Positions 23,970 through 35,943 of a stretch of 64,000 nucleotides of DNA are shown in pieces. This DNA is from Dactylellina haptotyla (lineage: Eukaryota > Ascomycota > Orbiliomycetes > Orbiliales > Orbiliaceae), in the NCBI GenBank assembly GCA_031310005.1, contig CM062383.1, positions 2,852,001 to 2,916,000 of the forward strand. The letters are read 5' to 3'. A program made the translations under genes and the position numbers. The notes under the pieces are model-generated. The model did no database searches and was not told the origin of the DNA. It was given only the letters and a program-made list of their open reading frames with translations. Position 1 is the first letter of the stretch. Each line of letters starts with the position of its first letter.

Positions 23970-24362
23970 TTATGGTGTTGGCGTCGGGGTAACGGTCGTA
24001 GAAGGATATATGGTTCCGCAATAGAGCAAATTACAATAGTTGCGGCATGCTGTTATGTTCGCGGGGCATGGGTTTGTCGAGCATGGGCCACATGCTTTAT
24101 AACACCCGTTAAGGGAGTTCGTCAGACAACCGGCGCGAGGGTTTACCCTCAAGTCTATTCACGACCGTAAATTTTAGTTTCAGATCTTTACACGTGAACT
24201 TGAATTTGGGCAGGACTACTAACCTTTCTTGACAAGGTCGACAAGCGGAATGTTAACCGTCCGAGTAGGGAGTTCATTGGCAATTGGTGCTGAGAAAGCA
24301 CCTTGGAAAAGAGAAAGCCACCATAATAGAGCGACAACAGAAGTTTTTTGGATTAGTAACAT
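23970..24362 (-). CDS. Small secreted cysteine-rich protein (candidate effector)
   Basis: Two minus-strand exons, 24362-24224 and 24154-23970, joined across a 69-base intron (AAAG then GTTAGT; acceptor GAATAG), give 107 residues. Neither exon is striking alone. Residues 1-25 form a clear signal peptide: a Lys followed by the core TSVVALLWWLSLFQGAFS, with a likely cut before APIAN. The mature part holds eight cysteines in about 40 residues with spacing C-x7-C-x3-C-x2-C-x4-C-x6-C-x3-C-x4-C, one N-glycosylation site (NIT), and a Thr/Pro tail TVTPTPTP. Even cysteine number, small size and secretion are the hallmarks of fungal effectors or small toxins, but I recognise no family. Frame continuity across the splice and the signal peptide support the model. 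Confidence 0.8.
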
Positions 24363-26608
24363 GGCGAAGACTGAGATTGGTGTACAATGTAAAGTTTTGG
24401 TCTACTGGTGGAATCTGTGGGACAATGTGTCTAGCTAAGGATAAAGGAATAAACTTTCCCTTTAGTCGTTTGTTTGAGGTATACTAGTATCTAATGAGTT
24501 TTAACATAGGTATCTGGGATGATCAGAGAAGCCCTTTATATACACCTGCTTTTATCACCAGATTGCAACCGGGTTTATAAAAAACGAAAGCATCTGGATC
24601 TACACATCACTCCCATACAATCAAATAAAGTTTACCGGGAACTCGTCTTTCAACTGTGGCCCTCAGCGAACTGATAGCCTCCAACTCTAGCCAATTGAAA
24701 CTTTAATTCAAGGAGTATCAACATGTTACACAAGAATCACTTCCCAAGATGAAACTTTATATCCGGGACTTTTCTGACTGCACGTAATCCCGAGGCACGC
24801 GAGGAAAACATGGCGATCCCTACTTCAGCCGGACCTGGAAATCAAGATTTTTGTGCAGTAAGGACCAAGTGGTACAAAACTTATCCAAATTCAGAAACCT
24901 CTCTAGATTCAAAAATGCACCTGAATATCTGCGACCAATCTGCGCTGCCTGGTCAAGGCACCACAAGATTCGGGGTCGAAATGCAACTATTGTATTTCGG
25001 TGCCCACGTATTTACACCTGTACGACTTCAATCTGTCTAAATGTAATTTCCACGTTTCTAAAGCATGGAATTATATGCCAAACTGGATCGAGATCGGAAA
25101 TTCGGTCCTCAGGGCTTACCAAGGATGGGAAGTAAGCTGATACCGATAAATTTCACCACCATATGAATAGCATTGCATTGTTATGTTACACAAAGATACA
25201 GTTCTCGAGATATCCAGAGCTACGGACTTCTTCGGGATGTGTAAAACTCCCGATTACCTTCGACCCCTCTGCTATATTTGAAACCTTAAATTGAACAAAT
25301 TGGCAGCCTTGTCGATCGAACAGGTATACCGCGCCTGCCATAAAATATATCTCGAGTCCCGAATGCCATGTTACACTTACGATCATAGAAGAATTTGACC
25401 TCTCAGATAAGAACGAGTTTAATATTTTTCCATCTACCTCTTTCAAAACGACCCATGTGGAATTTCGTACCTTTCTACCAATTTTCGGCTAACTCGGCTT
25501 GTCTCCAAAATAGTCACCAAACTCGAAATCAAGAAAGGGTTGTTGTAATTTTTGCGTTGTCGACCATCCAAAATACAGAAATCGCACACTACTCGCTGCC
25601 TACAAAGGAGGAGAAAATTATTCACAGGGTTCATATCTATAGTTATCATAGAAAAATATTTTTAGCGACCCCTCAAGCCACCATCCAAGGGATTGCATGT
25701 TGAAACGAATCCTGCACCAGCAGACCAAATACCCAAACGCCGACTGGTCTCGTGTGATTGGTCGAGAATCTGTGCCGCATAGGTGCCTCTAGCAAAGGGG
25801 GGAAGCATATTCTTCCTCTCCCTCCAAAACGCCTTGGACAAGAGGAGACGATGGTCTTAATAGACGATTCCGCGTAACATATAGCTGCCTGGCTAGGATC
25901 TGAGCCTCCACGCTTCAGAAAGTAGGGTTGGTCGACTAGACTTTAAAGGAAAGTGACATATAAACCAGTATACAGGTTGGCTATAGTCGGCTGCTCATAC
26001 ATGGTATCATCCCCGCTTGCCAGGGAAGATATAGTTTAGTGGATGGCACACTACTCACCATCTGACAAATATCGCTTCAGCTCTCGCGGAGGCTCGGCGG
26101 GGAACCAGACAGGCGGGTTTTCAAACCAGCATTATGAAAGAATTTTCCTTGACAGGCGAGGGGATCAAAGGGTTCTGCGGGTCGGGATGCTTCCGCGTAC
26201 GAGTTTAAAGATATAAGTCGGCTGTGGGCTGTGTATGCAGCAGAGAACCAGGATAAAACAGTACCCACGCATGCGACAGTACAACCGCGAATACTGGTAT
26301 CTGTCAAGCCAAATTGTGAATGCCATTGTACTTGTCTCCGCTCGATTTATTATATATTGATACCTTCCGACTAACTTATACGAGTACTTCCATGCGTGCG
26401 ACATACTTCCGCTTAACAAACCCTGTGCTGGATCCTGTAGCTTCCGCCCGGTACTTTGTCTCAACTTTGGACCCTGCTACCAGAATCTTCACTTTATCAA
26501 CCTGAACACAATATTTTGAGATATTCCCGCCTATCGTTATCATATATTTAAACACCGCAACCAAATCACATCTTTACAAATTAAATCCCTAGTGAAATAT
26601 TATTCATC
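24363..26608. other. Stretch of 2.2 kb without a supported gene
   Basis: A frame at about 24811-25135 (plus) reads protein-like, with KFRNLSRFKNAPEYLRPI and AAWSRHHKIRGRNATIVFR, and a frame at 25186-25446 (minus) reads like a beta-rich domain. Neither can be joined to flanking exons or matched to a family; they may be relics of lost genes. Confidence 0.5.
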
Positions 26609-27968
26609 ATGCCCGCCGAGGAGGTTGTGTCGCATTATTTTCTGCTCTACATCGAACACGATGCCACAGATGCTCAAATATTACGGGGATTCCGTCGCCG
26701 GTCTAGGGATCTTCACCCAGATAGACATGCTGTCGCCTCTGAAGAAGATAAAAAGAGGTTCACTGCACTATTCCAGAAGGTGTGTTCATATATTGATTGA
26801 AGAACAGCTATTAGCATATGTACGCTAACAATGCAATGATCCCGAACAGTTAGTTGATGCGCGTGACTGTCTACTTGATAAGAATTTGAGAGACGCACAT
26901 AACAACTTGTGCGCGAGTATGCGATTTACTCGTAAGTACTCTTAGAATTATCCAATCTATGTATATTTATGTGTAAGTGACTAATAAATTTAATAATCAG
27001 ATGAGCGGGATCCGGGGAACTTTTTTCGAAGGAAAGCGGAGGCAGAGCGAAGAGAAAGAGAAGCAGCTCAAGAACGCACAAGGCAAGAAGAACGTGAGCG
27101 ATATGCAAGACGGAAACAAAAACGTGAAGAACAACAAAAAAAGGAAGCAGAAGAAAGGCAGCGTCAAGAAACAAGGGCAAGAGAGGCAAGAGAACGGGAG
27201 CAACGAGAACAAGAAAAGAGAGAAAGAGAACGTAGGGAACAGCAAGCGCGACGTGAGAGACTCGAGCGTGAAGAACGGGCCCGAGCAGAGAGAGAGCGTA
27301 GTCGACTACAGGACCAAACTATAAGACCCACAGAGCGAGAGCAGAACCACCAGCATCAAGGAACTGGCCCGCGGTCTTCACTGTCCTCTAATTTTAACCA
27401 TAGTGCACAAGATTGGCAAACCTTTTTCACAATCCTGCAGTTCTTATCGCGAGCCCAAAACGCAAGTTCTGGAAATAGACAACCCCCAAGCTCCTTCAAC
27501 GCTACACAAGGGTCACGCACACCAGATATCCCATCTTCTACTTCATCGGGTACATCAACGCCATTTAGTGACATATACACTGATTCCGATTCATACTCCT
27601 ACGGTGGATCAACTGCATATACGACACCCGGGTCGTCACCACCTCGTCCACAAGGAACGGCCCGACAGCACACAACCGAGTCCGAAGCCGAAAGCGAACC
27701 TGAGTCAGAGGCTGAAAGCGCCTTTGAGTTTCAGTGGGCACGCACTCCGAACTTCGGAAACACTCGAGCAAGAACGCGAACGTACCAGCCCGTTCCCAAA
27801 TTCAGCTCAAATAAACGGTGGTCAGCTGCTGAGTTCGAGGATCTGATCAGGCTGAGGACGAAGTACCCTTCTGACAGATGGGACGACATAGCATCCCGTC
27901 TCAACGCTAAATATGGTATGGGAAGGAACGGCAATGCAGCAAGGCTAAAGCATCGAACGTATTGCTAG
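26609..27968 (+). CDS. J-domain protein with coiled coil and C-terminal Myb/SANT-like domain
   Basis: Three exons, 26609-26779, 26850-26931 and 27001-27968, give 406 residues in continuous frame. The first intron has donor GTGTGT and the second GTAAGT; both end CAG. Residues 8-70 form a J domain: helix II ILRGFRRRSRDL, the invariant HPD at 36-38, then EEDKKRFTALFQKLVDARDC as helix III. J domains stimulate Hsp70 ATPase. Next comes about 100 residues of almost pure Arg/Glu/Gln/Lys, predicted as a single long charged helix or coiled coil. A Ser/Thr/Pro-rich disordered part follows with an acidic ESEAESEPESEAESA run. The last 50 residues (356-404, RWSAAEFEDLIRLRTKYP, then WDDIASRLNAKYG) fit a Myb/SANT-like helix triplet. 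The order recalls zuotin/DNAJC2, but the sequence is not zuotin. Confidence 0.82.
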
Positions 27969-28603
27969 ACAATACGTAACGTTTCTTGTAACCTTTTCCT
28001 TTCGGATTATTATATGCGTATAGGCGCGGGCGCAGAAGGCATATACAGGCGTCCATTCTTATTGTATTTTGTCAACATTCGGTGGAGCCAGGAGTTTCGG
28101 TTTATTTTGTTTAATTGCGAGTTTTGCATAAAGATACCATATACGTATGTACATAGACTTCTAGACGCGAATGAGATCATAAATATCTTCGCATTATGTC
28201 ATATTTTTGGCCTGTCGAGGCTGAATGAGCTTCTGTTTTTATAGAGCCGGGGTATATGAGTATGGGGCTCTCGCTCGCTCGGCTTGAGTTTCACATCTTG
28301 CGAGTTTCATAGGCATTTGCGATATTTGATAATGCGACTATCGTCAGCCTCTTAATGCTTATAGTCAGCTCTACCCGAGCCCGAACAGCAACTAATCCTG
28401 TGCCGACTTGAGCCGCAACGCAAAATGCGACTTGGGTCGCACAGCAGTTCTGCGGCTCCGACATGAAGCAAGGCTTTGGACGAGAAGGTCGCATTTTCCG
28501 CACATTTAGAGTTTTGGAATTCATGACTCGGGTTTGATTTCAATTGGGTGCCGGCCCATCCCGTCGGATCCCACTGCCCAGAGAAGGTGCAGACACATCT
28601 CCA

Positions 28604-28629
28604 GACTGGTAGCCTCGAGGCTACCAGTC
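28604..28629. repeat. Perfect 26-bp palindrome
   Basis: GACTGGTAGCCTC is followed at once by its exact reverse complement, GAGGCTACCAGTC, with no spacer. It could form a cruciform or be a footprint of a lost element; no coding sequence surrounds it. Confidence 0.95.
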
Positions 28630-28980
28630 GAGATACTGCGACCGTTCCAGACCACATGCAGATGCACGGCGCTCGACGTGAAGGACAAGATCAAGGATCC
28701 CATCGCTCAGATTAGTCACGTCGGTTACTGAACGACTCGAGTACCTGCATAGACAGACAGCATCGTGGCATCTGTCGACATTTGACATGCAGTGATTCAC
28801 GCTAGGATAACCAGACCCTTGGAAAGGTTGGATATATTTGCCGAATAAGGCAGACTAAAATTTTTAGTAAGGTTGCTTTGATGTTTTGACTAAACCGCTT
28901 CGGGTAATTTTTGGAATCTTCTCGCGTCGACAAGCAACACAGCCACCGCGTCCCGGTTGCTGCTAACACCTTGAAGAAAA

Positions 28981-29017
28981 CTGGGAATTCTAGAAGACAG
29001 CTAGAAGGAATTCCCAG
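28981..29017. repeat. Inverted repeat with 10-bp perfect arms
   Basis: Arms CTGGGAATTC (28981-28990) and GAATTCCCAG (29008-29017) flank a 17-base spacer. There is no T-run after it, and no nearby gene end, so a terminator role is not supported. Confidence 0.85.
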
Positions 29018-31139
29018 ATGTTAGGGAAGCTTGGAAAATGGCGATTTGTCAATATTGAGGTCATTACTGGCGAATTTGGAGAATCTAAGATATATCGCAT
29101 ATATTGAGATCCGAAAGGGAAGGAAAGTCGACGGTGGAGAAGAGATCGGAACAAGCATTCTGGTCTTGGTGTTTAACATATGTACATGCACATGTAAATG
29201 TACATGCATCGTTGGAGAAATTTTTGTGGTTTAGTACTATAATGGAAGTCGTACGATTTCAGAATGGCAATGAGTTTAAGTTCCAATTCCCACGGAGTTG
29301 AGCTCGTTGTTGAATTTTTCCTTTGCGTCATGGTCATACCATACTTTTCTTTTTAAAAAAACAAGCCACTTCGACCAGAAGGGACAATTAACGGAACTCT
29401 TAGAATGGAAGAAAATTTCTTTCGTTGTACTTTGTCGGCGAGCTTGGGCGCGGCTCTTTGTTAACATGTTCCGTCCGAGAAGGGCGCCAACCCGAGGCAG
29501 TCCTCGTGCCACCGAGGCAAGATTTTGGTGGCTTTGGTTAGTTGCACCAGTTGGTAGGTCCTACCCTGCAGCTAAACGATGTCTTCCCAGATGCGACCAT
29601 TCGTCGGGTTTTCCGTCGGTGGAAACGAACAGGTCAAACGGAACGACTGGGAATTTTAGTTGGAAAGCGACAAAGCGAGTGTTGCGACAAGGCGAAAGGA
29701 AATCACGGAATGGGAATTTTTAATTTTTATTATTGTTATTATTCTTTTTTAACCATTGATGTTGTACAACATCCGGGATGAGGTCGGGGTAACCCTGATT
29801 CCAAATGCCCGACGACAAATGCCTTGTTGGAAACGGATACAATTATTCCATTTCCCCAACAGCGAGAAATACCAACAAGAAGCGAAACGCCACGCCACGA
29901 CAAATTTGCCTTCCTGGCCGTGGGCGACTATCCGACGAACAAACGACTTTGCTCTGCTCACAACAGCCATCATGGGACCCCCATTCGTCGGGTAAAGACA
30001 GAGTTATAAGCTGTGGCAAATGCTTGGATCCTGTTCCTGTGCTCTCGGATTGCAAAGCGCATGAGTAAAAAAGTGCCGTATTTTCGTGAGAAAAAAATAA
30101 ACGCAGAGCCCAAGCGGCCTGTCGTAATCTTCCGGCGAATGAAACAGAAAAAACGATCACGAAGTACCGGGACACCGTCTCTCGAAGGTGCTTATTGTCT
30201 TCCTCGCGGCCCCTATACCCTGCGGGCGTCTTGAATAGTAAATTTTCTTTTCTTTCCTTTCCTTCCTAGACATGCAGCGAAGTAGCCTGGCTGCATACCT
30301 GACCTCTCAGCAGCCTCCGTCCCCCTTCCCTGCCCAGCCATCTTAACTAGCCTGAAAGGCAAGCGGAAAAAGGAAAACAGGATGACAAAGGGGAATATTA
30401 ATGGGTAGGGGGCCTCCCACTAAGCCCAATTGCCCCCTCCCCCCTTGCAAGCTCTGCCTTTTGTTCGAAGGATTTAAAAGCAGAAGGACCGTCCAACCGT
30501 TGGATATTCTAGAAGCCCATTTGGAAGCCCTCCTCACCCTCTCCTTCCTTTCGCCACATTTTGACCCATCTTGAGTCACGGGCCTTTCGTCACTCTCTTC
30601 TTCAACCAACATTGCACTTGCTCAACTTGGTATACTGCGATACCGTGCTAGGGACTACGCTGCATCCGTTCATTTTGGGCTCCGAGACCATCTTTTTCAT
30701 ATTAATCTCTGTGGGCGCCTCTTGAATCTGGGTGAATCCGCACGCATATACTCTGGACGTTTCATTTGCGCCTTTCAGTAATTACTAGGGAAAACCCGCC
30801 ATAGCATACGCATAGCATAATCTAGAGAAAGCACGCTTGTTTCAGAGCGTCCTTCGGCCTTTATACGTCCCTCATACGCCGGACACGTAGGCAGCCATAT
30901 CAGACGCTCTCGGACATCCATTTCCGTCCCGTCAATCAATCAATCAACCCTCCCGCTCGGTCGCTGGCCCCCCCAACGCAGAACGTCCGACTCAACCTCC
31001 CCCGCAACACACTCATACCACCACCGCCCAACCGCATAGCATCTACCCCCTTCTTCAATATTACACAATATTGCCGTGCTGTCGATACACACAGGATTAG
31101 CCTAGTGGGATTTCATCAGTATCGATTTGGGAGGAGGAG

Positions 31140-32390
31140 ATGCCTGCCATACCTACCTTCACATCTACCTCGTACCTGGCGCTGCCGCCGACCACCGCGG
31201 CGTTCTGGCAATATGTCTCGTCACCCCTCCTCAGCCATTCCCTCCAGACCGTTCTCTCCGCGTCGAGCAATCCGGCAAAGCGGTACACGATATCGTCAAT
31301 CATAACATCGTTCGCTCAGTTCCAGCATGTTATCGGCTCGATAATGTCCAGCTCGGACGACGCTGCGGCAGAGTACCTGGAGTGGTTTTTAGTAAATCAA
31401 TTAAACCTGTCGTCGGATAGGATCAACGACAGATGGTCGTCCGTAAGAGATGCCATGAAGGAGTCTCTGGGAGCCTTGGTCGAGGCCAGCTTGAAACTAA
31501 ACAGACGGAAGAATGTAATCTTACACCCGGCCGTTCTGGAAGCCAGGGAGATCTTGCATGAGATGAGACTGGACGACCAAGAAAATGGTACCAAAGTCGT
31601 CTTGAATATCAAGAACGGCAGTCATTCTCCTAAACCTCTCGCAAAGCGACTGGCCAAGCAGTGTTTCCTGGACGTTGAGGAACACACACTACGCAGCGAA
31701 TTCATGGCATTCCGACGGGACACACCGGGACCCAACGGTCGCTGCGCCGTTCCTACCCCTCGCCCTGTCTGCCCTTCTTCCATTCTATCCTTGAGAGTCT
31801 ATCACGACGGTCTCCTATCCGTTGACTCTAGACACGCCTTCCAACCCGGCGCAGCCAGAACACCCACTTCGAAACTCTCTCAACCCAGGGATTCCCTCCA
31901 GGCTCAGCTGAGGAACAAACGATTCCCATCCCCATTAGAGGCTCGCGACTCGTCAGTCTCATATCTGGAAAGACAATTTGCAGAGGCAATGCACATCATG
32001 CCGATCCGATACCGCCCACACATCGAGCCTGATCTTGAACTATCCCGCTTGCTTGATTCCTACGACCCGGACTACGATGGAAGTTTCAGCGACGAAAAGG
32101 CTGACGCAATCAGCGTGTCAGTATCCCCGAAATCCCGCGCGGGAAGCGTCTCCAGTCTTCAATATCCACCCCCATCTCCACTTGAGTTCCCCAGTAAAGA
32201 GTCTTCTTTGGTTCGCGAGCACTACCTCTACACTCGACCAAGGAGCGGCGCTGGGAGCGATGTGAGTGAGGTCAGCACAATTGGCAAAGTCACACGCAAG
32301 AACAGCCAATTCACCTGGAAAGGCGACTGGGAGACCGAAAATGAAGATGAATTCTACCGGGAGGCCCTAAAATACAGCCCGAGTAGATAA
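31140..32390 (+). CDS. Conserved-looking fungal hypothetical protein
   Basis: A single exon of 416 residues. The N-terminal 160 residues look globular and helical (YLEWFLVNQLNLSSDRINDRW, cut here to its core LEWFLVNQLNL, and AVLEAREILHEMRLDD). The middle and C-terminal parts are Ser/Pro/Arg-rich with several SP and RxxS sites, and end in a short Trp/Glu-containing block (FTWKGDWETENEDEFYREAL). No signal peptide or catalytic motif is visible. A long pyrimidine-rich leader precedes it, often seen with regulated fungal genes. I do not recognise the family. Codon use and length make it very likely real. Confidence 0.75.
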   Translation: MPAIPTFTSTSYLALPPTTAAFWQYVSSPLLSHSLQTVLSASSNPAKRYTISSIITSFAQFQHVIGSIMSSSDDAAAEYLEWFLVNQLNLSSDRINDRWSSVRDAMKESLGALVEASLKLNRRKNVILHPAVLEAREILHEMRLDDQENGTKVVLNIKNGSHSPKPLAKRLAKQCFLDVEEHTLRSEFMAFRRDTPGPNGRCAVPTPRPVCPSSILSLRVYHDGLLSVDSRHAFQPGAARTPTSKLSQPRDSLQAQLRNKRFPSPLEARDSSVSYLERQFAEAMHIMPIRYRPHIEPDLELSRLLDSYDPDYDGSFSDEKADAISVSVSPKSRAGSVSSLQYPPPSPLEFPSKESSLVREHYLYTRPRSGAGSDVSEVSTIGKVTRKNSQFTWKGDWETENEDEFYREALKYSPSR

Positions 32391-32923
32391 TTTCAACATT
32401 CATCACATTTTCTTTACTGCATATTTCTTTTCTCTCTTTTTCCTATTTTCGTTGCATATTCTCCTTTCCTTATCTCTGTCTGTTTCTCTTGCTCCTTTAG
32501 CGTGCTCTTTTTTGCTTTGTTATGATATCCAAAGCGGTGGTTACTTGATCTTGAGTTTCAACATGTCGATATCGACATTTCATCCACTCATTATAGATTT
32601 CCTTTACTTCTTCTCTTTGTCCTTTTCAGCATATTTTAGATTCGCATTTTCAAATGGCGTTACGAAGTTAGTGAGAGGCAAATTTGTTCATTTCTCTTTT
32701 GTCATTCTCTCTACATACTTTTCTTACCCACACATTTCTATGGCTCCTAAAACAAGGCGCTAAAGCTTCTTTTGTATATATATATATTCTCCTGCATCAT
32801 CATCAAAACACTCGCTATGGCATCACATCTATTTGCCAAACTCTCACCATCAAAACTTTCTCACCCTACTCGTTCCCGTGCTGTAACCGAAGATATTAAT
32901 TAATTATTAATGTCGCCACCATG
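32391..32923. other. Convergent 3' spacer, no gene seen
   Basis: This T/C-rich stretch between two convergent genes contains their 3' ends. Short frames here are pyrimidine-run artefacts. Confidence 0.65.
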
Positions 32924-34920
32924 TCAGACAGTTTGCTGAGGTGTGCTCCTCTGTCCACGATCGCGTCCCCTCTCCAGATTTTCGTCATCCCATGCCAGCG
33001 CCTTTCCTCTCTCACCCAGATCGCTTGTCAATGCCGCCTCGGGCGGTATCGGACCAGAGATATCCGAGACATTTACACGCCGATCACGAGGTCCAACGTC
33101 AGGCAAGGGAGCTGAAACGCTATTTCGACTCCTAGACGGTGAGCGAGATATAAGTCCACCCAATCCGGGAATGTTATCCGTCATTCGAGACACCGAACGA
33201 GATATCGTAACCGGGAGTACGTTTCCGATCTGAGCAAAATTCGCAATTTTCATGGTCAGTATATATACTCTCTTTCTCTTGGTAATCATAAATATCGCCG
33301 CCGCGATTGAGATTCCTATATTCTTGGCCGGAGAGATCTTACCTTGATAAACGGGACTGTAATGCCATGGACGATCACGCTAGATATCACAGCGAACCAG
33401 ACGACTAGTCTTGTCGCGATCATCATCTGTTTCACACCCTTGAGCTGCGACTCGTCTAATGGGAGTTTCTCGACGTCTGCCAGAAATTCAATGGTAACAT
33501 AGAGGTAAAATATCGCGCTCACACCAATGGGACCAAAGTATCCTGCAAATATCGCTTCCCGAATGCTCTTGATCCGAGGGATATACCAGTGTAATAGTAA
33601 TACCACAGGAGGACGACGTAGTAATAGCACCAGAATCCCTACGGCGAGAAGTCTGGCGAAGGGGATTTCAAGAGTATTCCCAAACTCTGTCCACGGTGCA
33701 ACGGCTCCAAACCACAAAAAGATCGTGATATTTAGTAACATATCGATCGTGGGCTGCAGACTATCGTCCAATGTCTCCAATCGGAACCAGTCGTTCCACG
33801 TGAAGACGTTACCGGCGATAAAACATGCCAGCACATCGTCCGTTCCTATCATTCCACATGTACCGACAATGAACAGTGCCAGAGCAATGGCGAATACAAG
33901 GAAGGATTCCCGATCCACCAACCTGTTCAAACTCGCCCAATGCAATAGTTCTTTTGCAACCCAGCCTACAACGATACCATATACCACAGATAGTGCAATA
34001 GTATACAGTAGAGTCTCGGTGAAGAATAGACCCACACCGTGACCGACCCTATCAGACAACATTGCATATCTGTAGATGTACAGCATTAGAAACAGGAAAG
34101 GATATCCCAATCCATCGTTGGCACCGGATTCAGCGATAATAATTCGCTGGAGCGGAACAGGGATATGCTTATCCGCGAATTTGCCCTTCACGATAGTATT
34201 CGACAAAATCGGGTCGGTGGGAGTGATGCATGCTCCTACAGCGAGGGCTTGGACCTGGACAGCACAACAGACATATGAGTAAAACAGCGCACTTCTATGA
34301 AAGATATGTTTCTTTCTCTTTCTCTTTCTCTTTCTGCGAATTTATGCAAGGGGGTTGGTTTACATATGTTAAGCCCGGTATGAGTGCATACACCAGGGTA
34401 CCGCTAACCAGCCACATCACGGTCATGACGGGACCCAGCAGCATAGCCAGTGACTTCCATTCGTGGGCGAGATATTTCTGCGGAAGCTGCACTCCTGCAA
34501 GAACCAGCTGGACGCCGAGGACCAGTCTGGAAAAGGCAAGATTGATAGCATCCAGGTTTTCCTCCGAATCTTTTGCATATATCAGCGGCCGGATTAATTT
34601 TGCACCGTGCGGGCCGAGCGCGATACCCATTATCAAAGCGATCACTATTGCATTTGTAACAATTCATCAATGTAAGCATTCGATGCATGCGCAAGATATG
34701 GGGAATGAGAGAAAAGAAGGGTGGAAATATGTTTCAAGCTCATTGGTCGAGGCCGCAGCGGAGCTACCTCGGGAACTATGGGTTGTGTGAGTTGTGACGT
34801 ACGGGCTTCGGAAAGATATAACCGCTCCTTGACGAAGAACGAAACAAGTCCGAACGCGAGCACGAACCCGCCAAGGATACTGCAGACAATATTAAAATCC
34901 GTGATTACTAGTGTCGGCAT
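32924..34920 (-). CDS. Plasma-membrane Na+(K+)/H+ antiporter, NHA1/SOD2-like
   Basis: Four minus-strand exons, 34920-34803, 34644-34364, 34254-33343 and 33229-32924, give 538 residues in continuous frame. The introns are 158, 109 and 113 bases, longer than most here, and the second contains a CTTTCT run. Family landmarks are ALIMGIALGPHG in helix 3, ACITPTDPILSNTIVKGKFA (helix 5 and after), ESGANDGLGYPFLF, and GTDDVLACFIAGN with its adjacent aspartates that carry the cation site in CPA1-type fungal exchangers. About 12 helices precede FIKVRSL-type sequence; the last exon encodes a Ser/Arg/Asp-rich cytoplasmic tail starting GNVLPVTISRSVSR. Yeast Nha1 has a much longer tail; this one (about 100 residues) is short, closer to S. 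pombe Sod2. It should export Na+ or K+ in exchange for protons. Confidence 0.92.
34312..34336. repeat. TCTCTT hexanucleotide microsatellite in an intron
   Basis: About four units of TTTCTC lie inside intron 2 of the antiporter gene. It is on the transcribed minus strand as a GAAAGA run and has no coding effect. Confidence 0.9.
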
Positions 34921-35943
34921 ATTTGCTACAGCTGGCGGACTCGGTTTTTAATTTATACGGATTTATAATGACTCGAAGCGCAAAGGCCGAGCCGTGGGGA
35001 TTGTTATTTGAGGTATCCAGTGAAAGTAGACCTAAGGGGAAGGGGTTTCTGGCGATTCGATTCTCAGGACGGCGGTAGCTCGCTCCCTTTTCGAATTAAT
35101 TGTTATTGGCGTAGGGAAAGGGAGCGGGCTACCGGTGCGAGACCACAGGCTACCATTTGGGTGGAACACGAAGAAACGCTGAAGAGGCTAGATTCTGCGG
35201 ATTGCGGGTGCAATTACGACAGGTTTGCGATGAATATGACGTCGAACCTTCGAATATGAGCGGCAGTATCGATAAAATAATCTAGTAGATAATACAAGAT
35301 TTAGCGATTATGAAGGGTCGATTTCAAGACCCCTTGGAAGGAGGGAGTTGAAGGTGGCGATGAGATCTAATATGCAGCCCAGGAGTGTCGCTGCTTGTAA
35401 ATTTTCAGAGTTGAAGCCGGAAACCGGAACAGGATTGTTGAGGAGGAAAAGATTTTGAGTGTTGTTTGGCTACATCTGGTCTCATACCCAGCCCCCAAGA
35501 AGTCTTCGGCTGGTCAAGCATCGCCAAGACCATTCTCTACCGAATAACTGCCGGGCTGGGCATCGAAAGTTCGTACTAAGCTTTGCTTGGTGATCACAAG
35601 CGTCATATATCGTCTAACTAAATATGTGCAATTGGCGAGGATCCATGATTAATATCCTCATAAGGAAGTTAGCTTTATACTGGGATGGAGTAGTTTAAGA
35701 AATATATAAAATTTGACGCTCTGGATATAGGCTTTTCGGAATTCCATATATCAGATCAGGGTATCCGTATATTTTATCAACTCTCGTAATACATGATTGA
35801 TGGAGCTCCAGGCAAGCTTTAAGTTTACAAAGTCAATTATTCCAAAGTCTATTTACAATGCGCATATGCCCTCCCCATATGAACAAAAAGAAATTAAACG
35901 GAATGAATGTAAAGAAAATTTCTATATCAGCAGAATATAAACA
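34921..35943. other. Intergenic, no gene seen
   Basis: This is the upstream region of the antiporter and the 3' flank of the Het-C/VWA7-like gene. The right half is AT-rich. No recognisable frame or RNA gene was seen. Confidence 0.6.

Larger units (their letters stand above)
27969..31139. other. Gene-free stretch of 3.2 kb with two inverted repeats
   Basis: No recognisable coding sequence occurs on either strand; open frames reach 141 codons. Two short perfect inverted repeats are listed separately. From about 30240 the sequence is pyrimidine-rich and looks like the long leader and promoter of the next gene. Confidence 0.55.

Noticed and set aside
28604-28629. Palindrome as a transcription terminator
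   Set aside because: No adjacent gene end, and such hairpins are not used as terminators by eukaryotic RNA polymerase II.
33527-34042. 171-codon plus-strand frame opposite the Na+/H+ antiporter
   Set aside because: Antisense shadow of a well-supported gene.
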